From NCBI GenBank assembly GCA_039586095.1, contig JBDHLB010000015.1:18621-82620 (forward strand): a DNA stretch of 64,000 nucleotides, read 5' to 3'. This DNA is from JBDHBD01 sp039586095. Lineage in GTDB: Bacteria; Gemmatimonadota; Gemmatimonadetes; Palauibacterales; Palauibacteraceae. Shown piece by piece: positions 63,854 through 64,000 of the stretch; the stretch's first letter is position 1; every line of letters starts with the position of its first letter. Below the pieces are notes generated by a model. The model saw only the letters and a program-made list of their open reading frames with translations. It was not told the origin of the DNA and ran no database searches. A program made the translations under genes and the position numbers.

Positions 63854-64000
63854 GTGAGCCTCCGCTGAGCTGGAGCGTTCTTCCGCCACCGGGTATATAA
63901 AGCCCTCGGGCGCAGCCCCCGAGCCGGCACGCAGGTCCCGCCGTCTGCAGACCGTCAACGGGGGTAAGCGGAATCGCGAAACCCAACCTATGGAGGAACG

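Noticed and set aside
63989..64000. Possible gene starting ATGGAGGAACG at the right edge
   Set aside because: Only four codons are visible and no ribosome-binding site is clear.

Overview
This window is a GC-rich (about two-thirds G+C), densely coded bacterial chromosome segment. It carries roughly 55 protein genes and no tRNA, rRNA, CRISPR array or insertion sequence that I can see. Several features suggest an uncultured member of the Gemmatimonadota or a nearby phylum: a Ser/Thr kinase fused to a TolB-N/FlgO-like domain and TPRs, many secreted peptidases with lipoprotein signals, TonB-dependent and DUF481-type outer-membrane proteins (so two membranes), and multihaem lipoproteins. That placement is an inference from gene content, not a phylogeny. 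Starts are often GTG or TTG, and genes are frequently coupled through 4-nt overlaps (GTGA, ATGA, TTGA).

Layout. 1-6.7 kb: partial lysine 6-transaminase divergent from PLP-forming pdxH, a dihaem cytochrome, an M29 aminopeptidase divergent from an OPT-family transporter. 6.8-10.8 kb: soluble receptor-like kinase and a secreted esterase-like hydrolase. 11.1-13.3 kb: a dTDP-rhamnose locus in which rmlA and rmlD are intact but rmlB and rmlC survive only as N-terminal fragments. 13.4-16 kb: two paralogous dihaem lipoproteins flanking an antisense M28 peptidase. 16.7-21.5 kb: a coupled operon of a DUF2911 lipoprotein, an M20 hydrolase and a CocE/S15 hydrolase. 22-28 kb: histidine kinase and response regulator, TonB receptor, seven-helix membrane protein. 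28-32 kb: GMC oxidoreductase with small subunit, and a ThDP enzyme. 32.5-37 kb: membrane-anchored kinase, TorF-like outer-membrane protein, ceramidase. 37-42 kb: MBL-fold protein, cyclic-2,3-diphosphoglycerate-synthetase homologue, acyl-CoA dehydrogenase, DUF1499. 42-51 kb: S9 peptidase, MhqD/MhqO-like pair, mscL, DUF481 porin-like protein, GH20 hexosaminidase.

The most notable locus is at 52.6-54.2 kb. An AhpD/carboxymuconolactone-decarboxylase-like peroxidase-related gene is interrupted by one in-frame TGA exactly where the family has the second Cys of its catalytic CxxC. The expected E-x11-C-x2-U-x3-H spacing is kept, homology continues for 140 codons after the TGA, and a bacterial SECIS-like hairpin follows the codon. 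I read it as a selenoprotein (CxxU). It lies directly upstream of an ECF sigma factor and a zinc-binding anti-sigma factor whose Cys/His positions match the thiol-redox switch RsrA. A GGAAC-N18-GTT promoter motif precedes the sigma gene, suggesting a redox-stress module that contains a selenoprotein.

The right end (54.3-64 kb) holds an SRAP protein, a nitrilase-family amidase, a membrane-anchored alpha/beta hydrolase, a lipoprotein M1 aminopeptidase, a hemerythrin-like protein, a class II glutamine amidotransferase, an ATP-grasp-like protein, a HAD hydrolase and an FMN-binding PNPOx-like protein.
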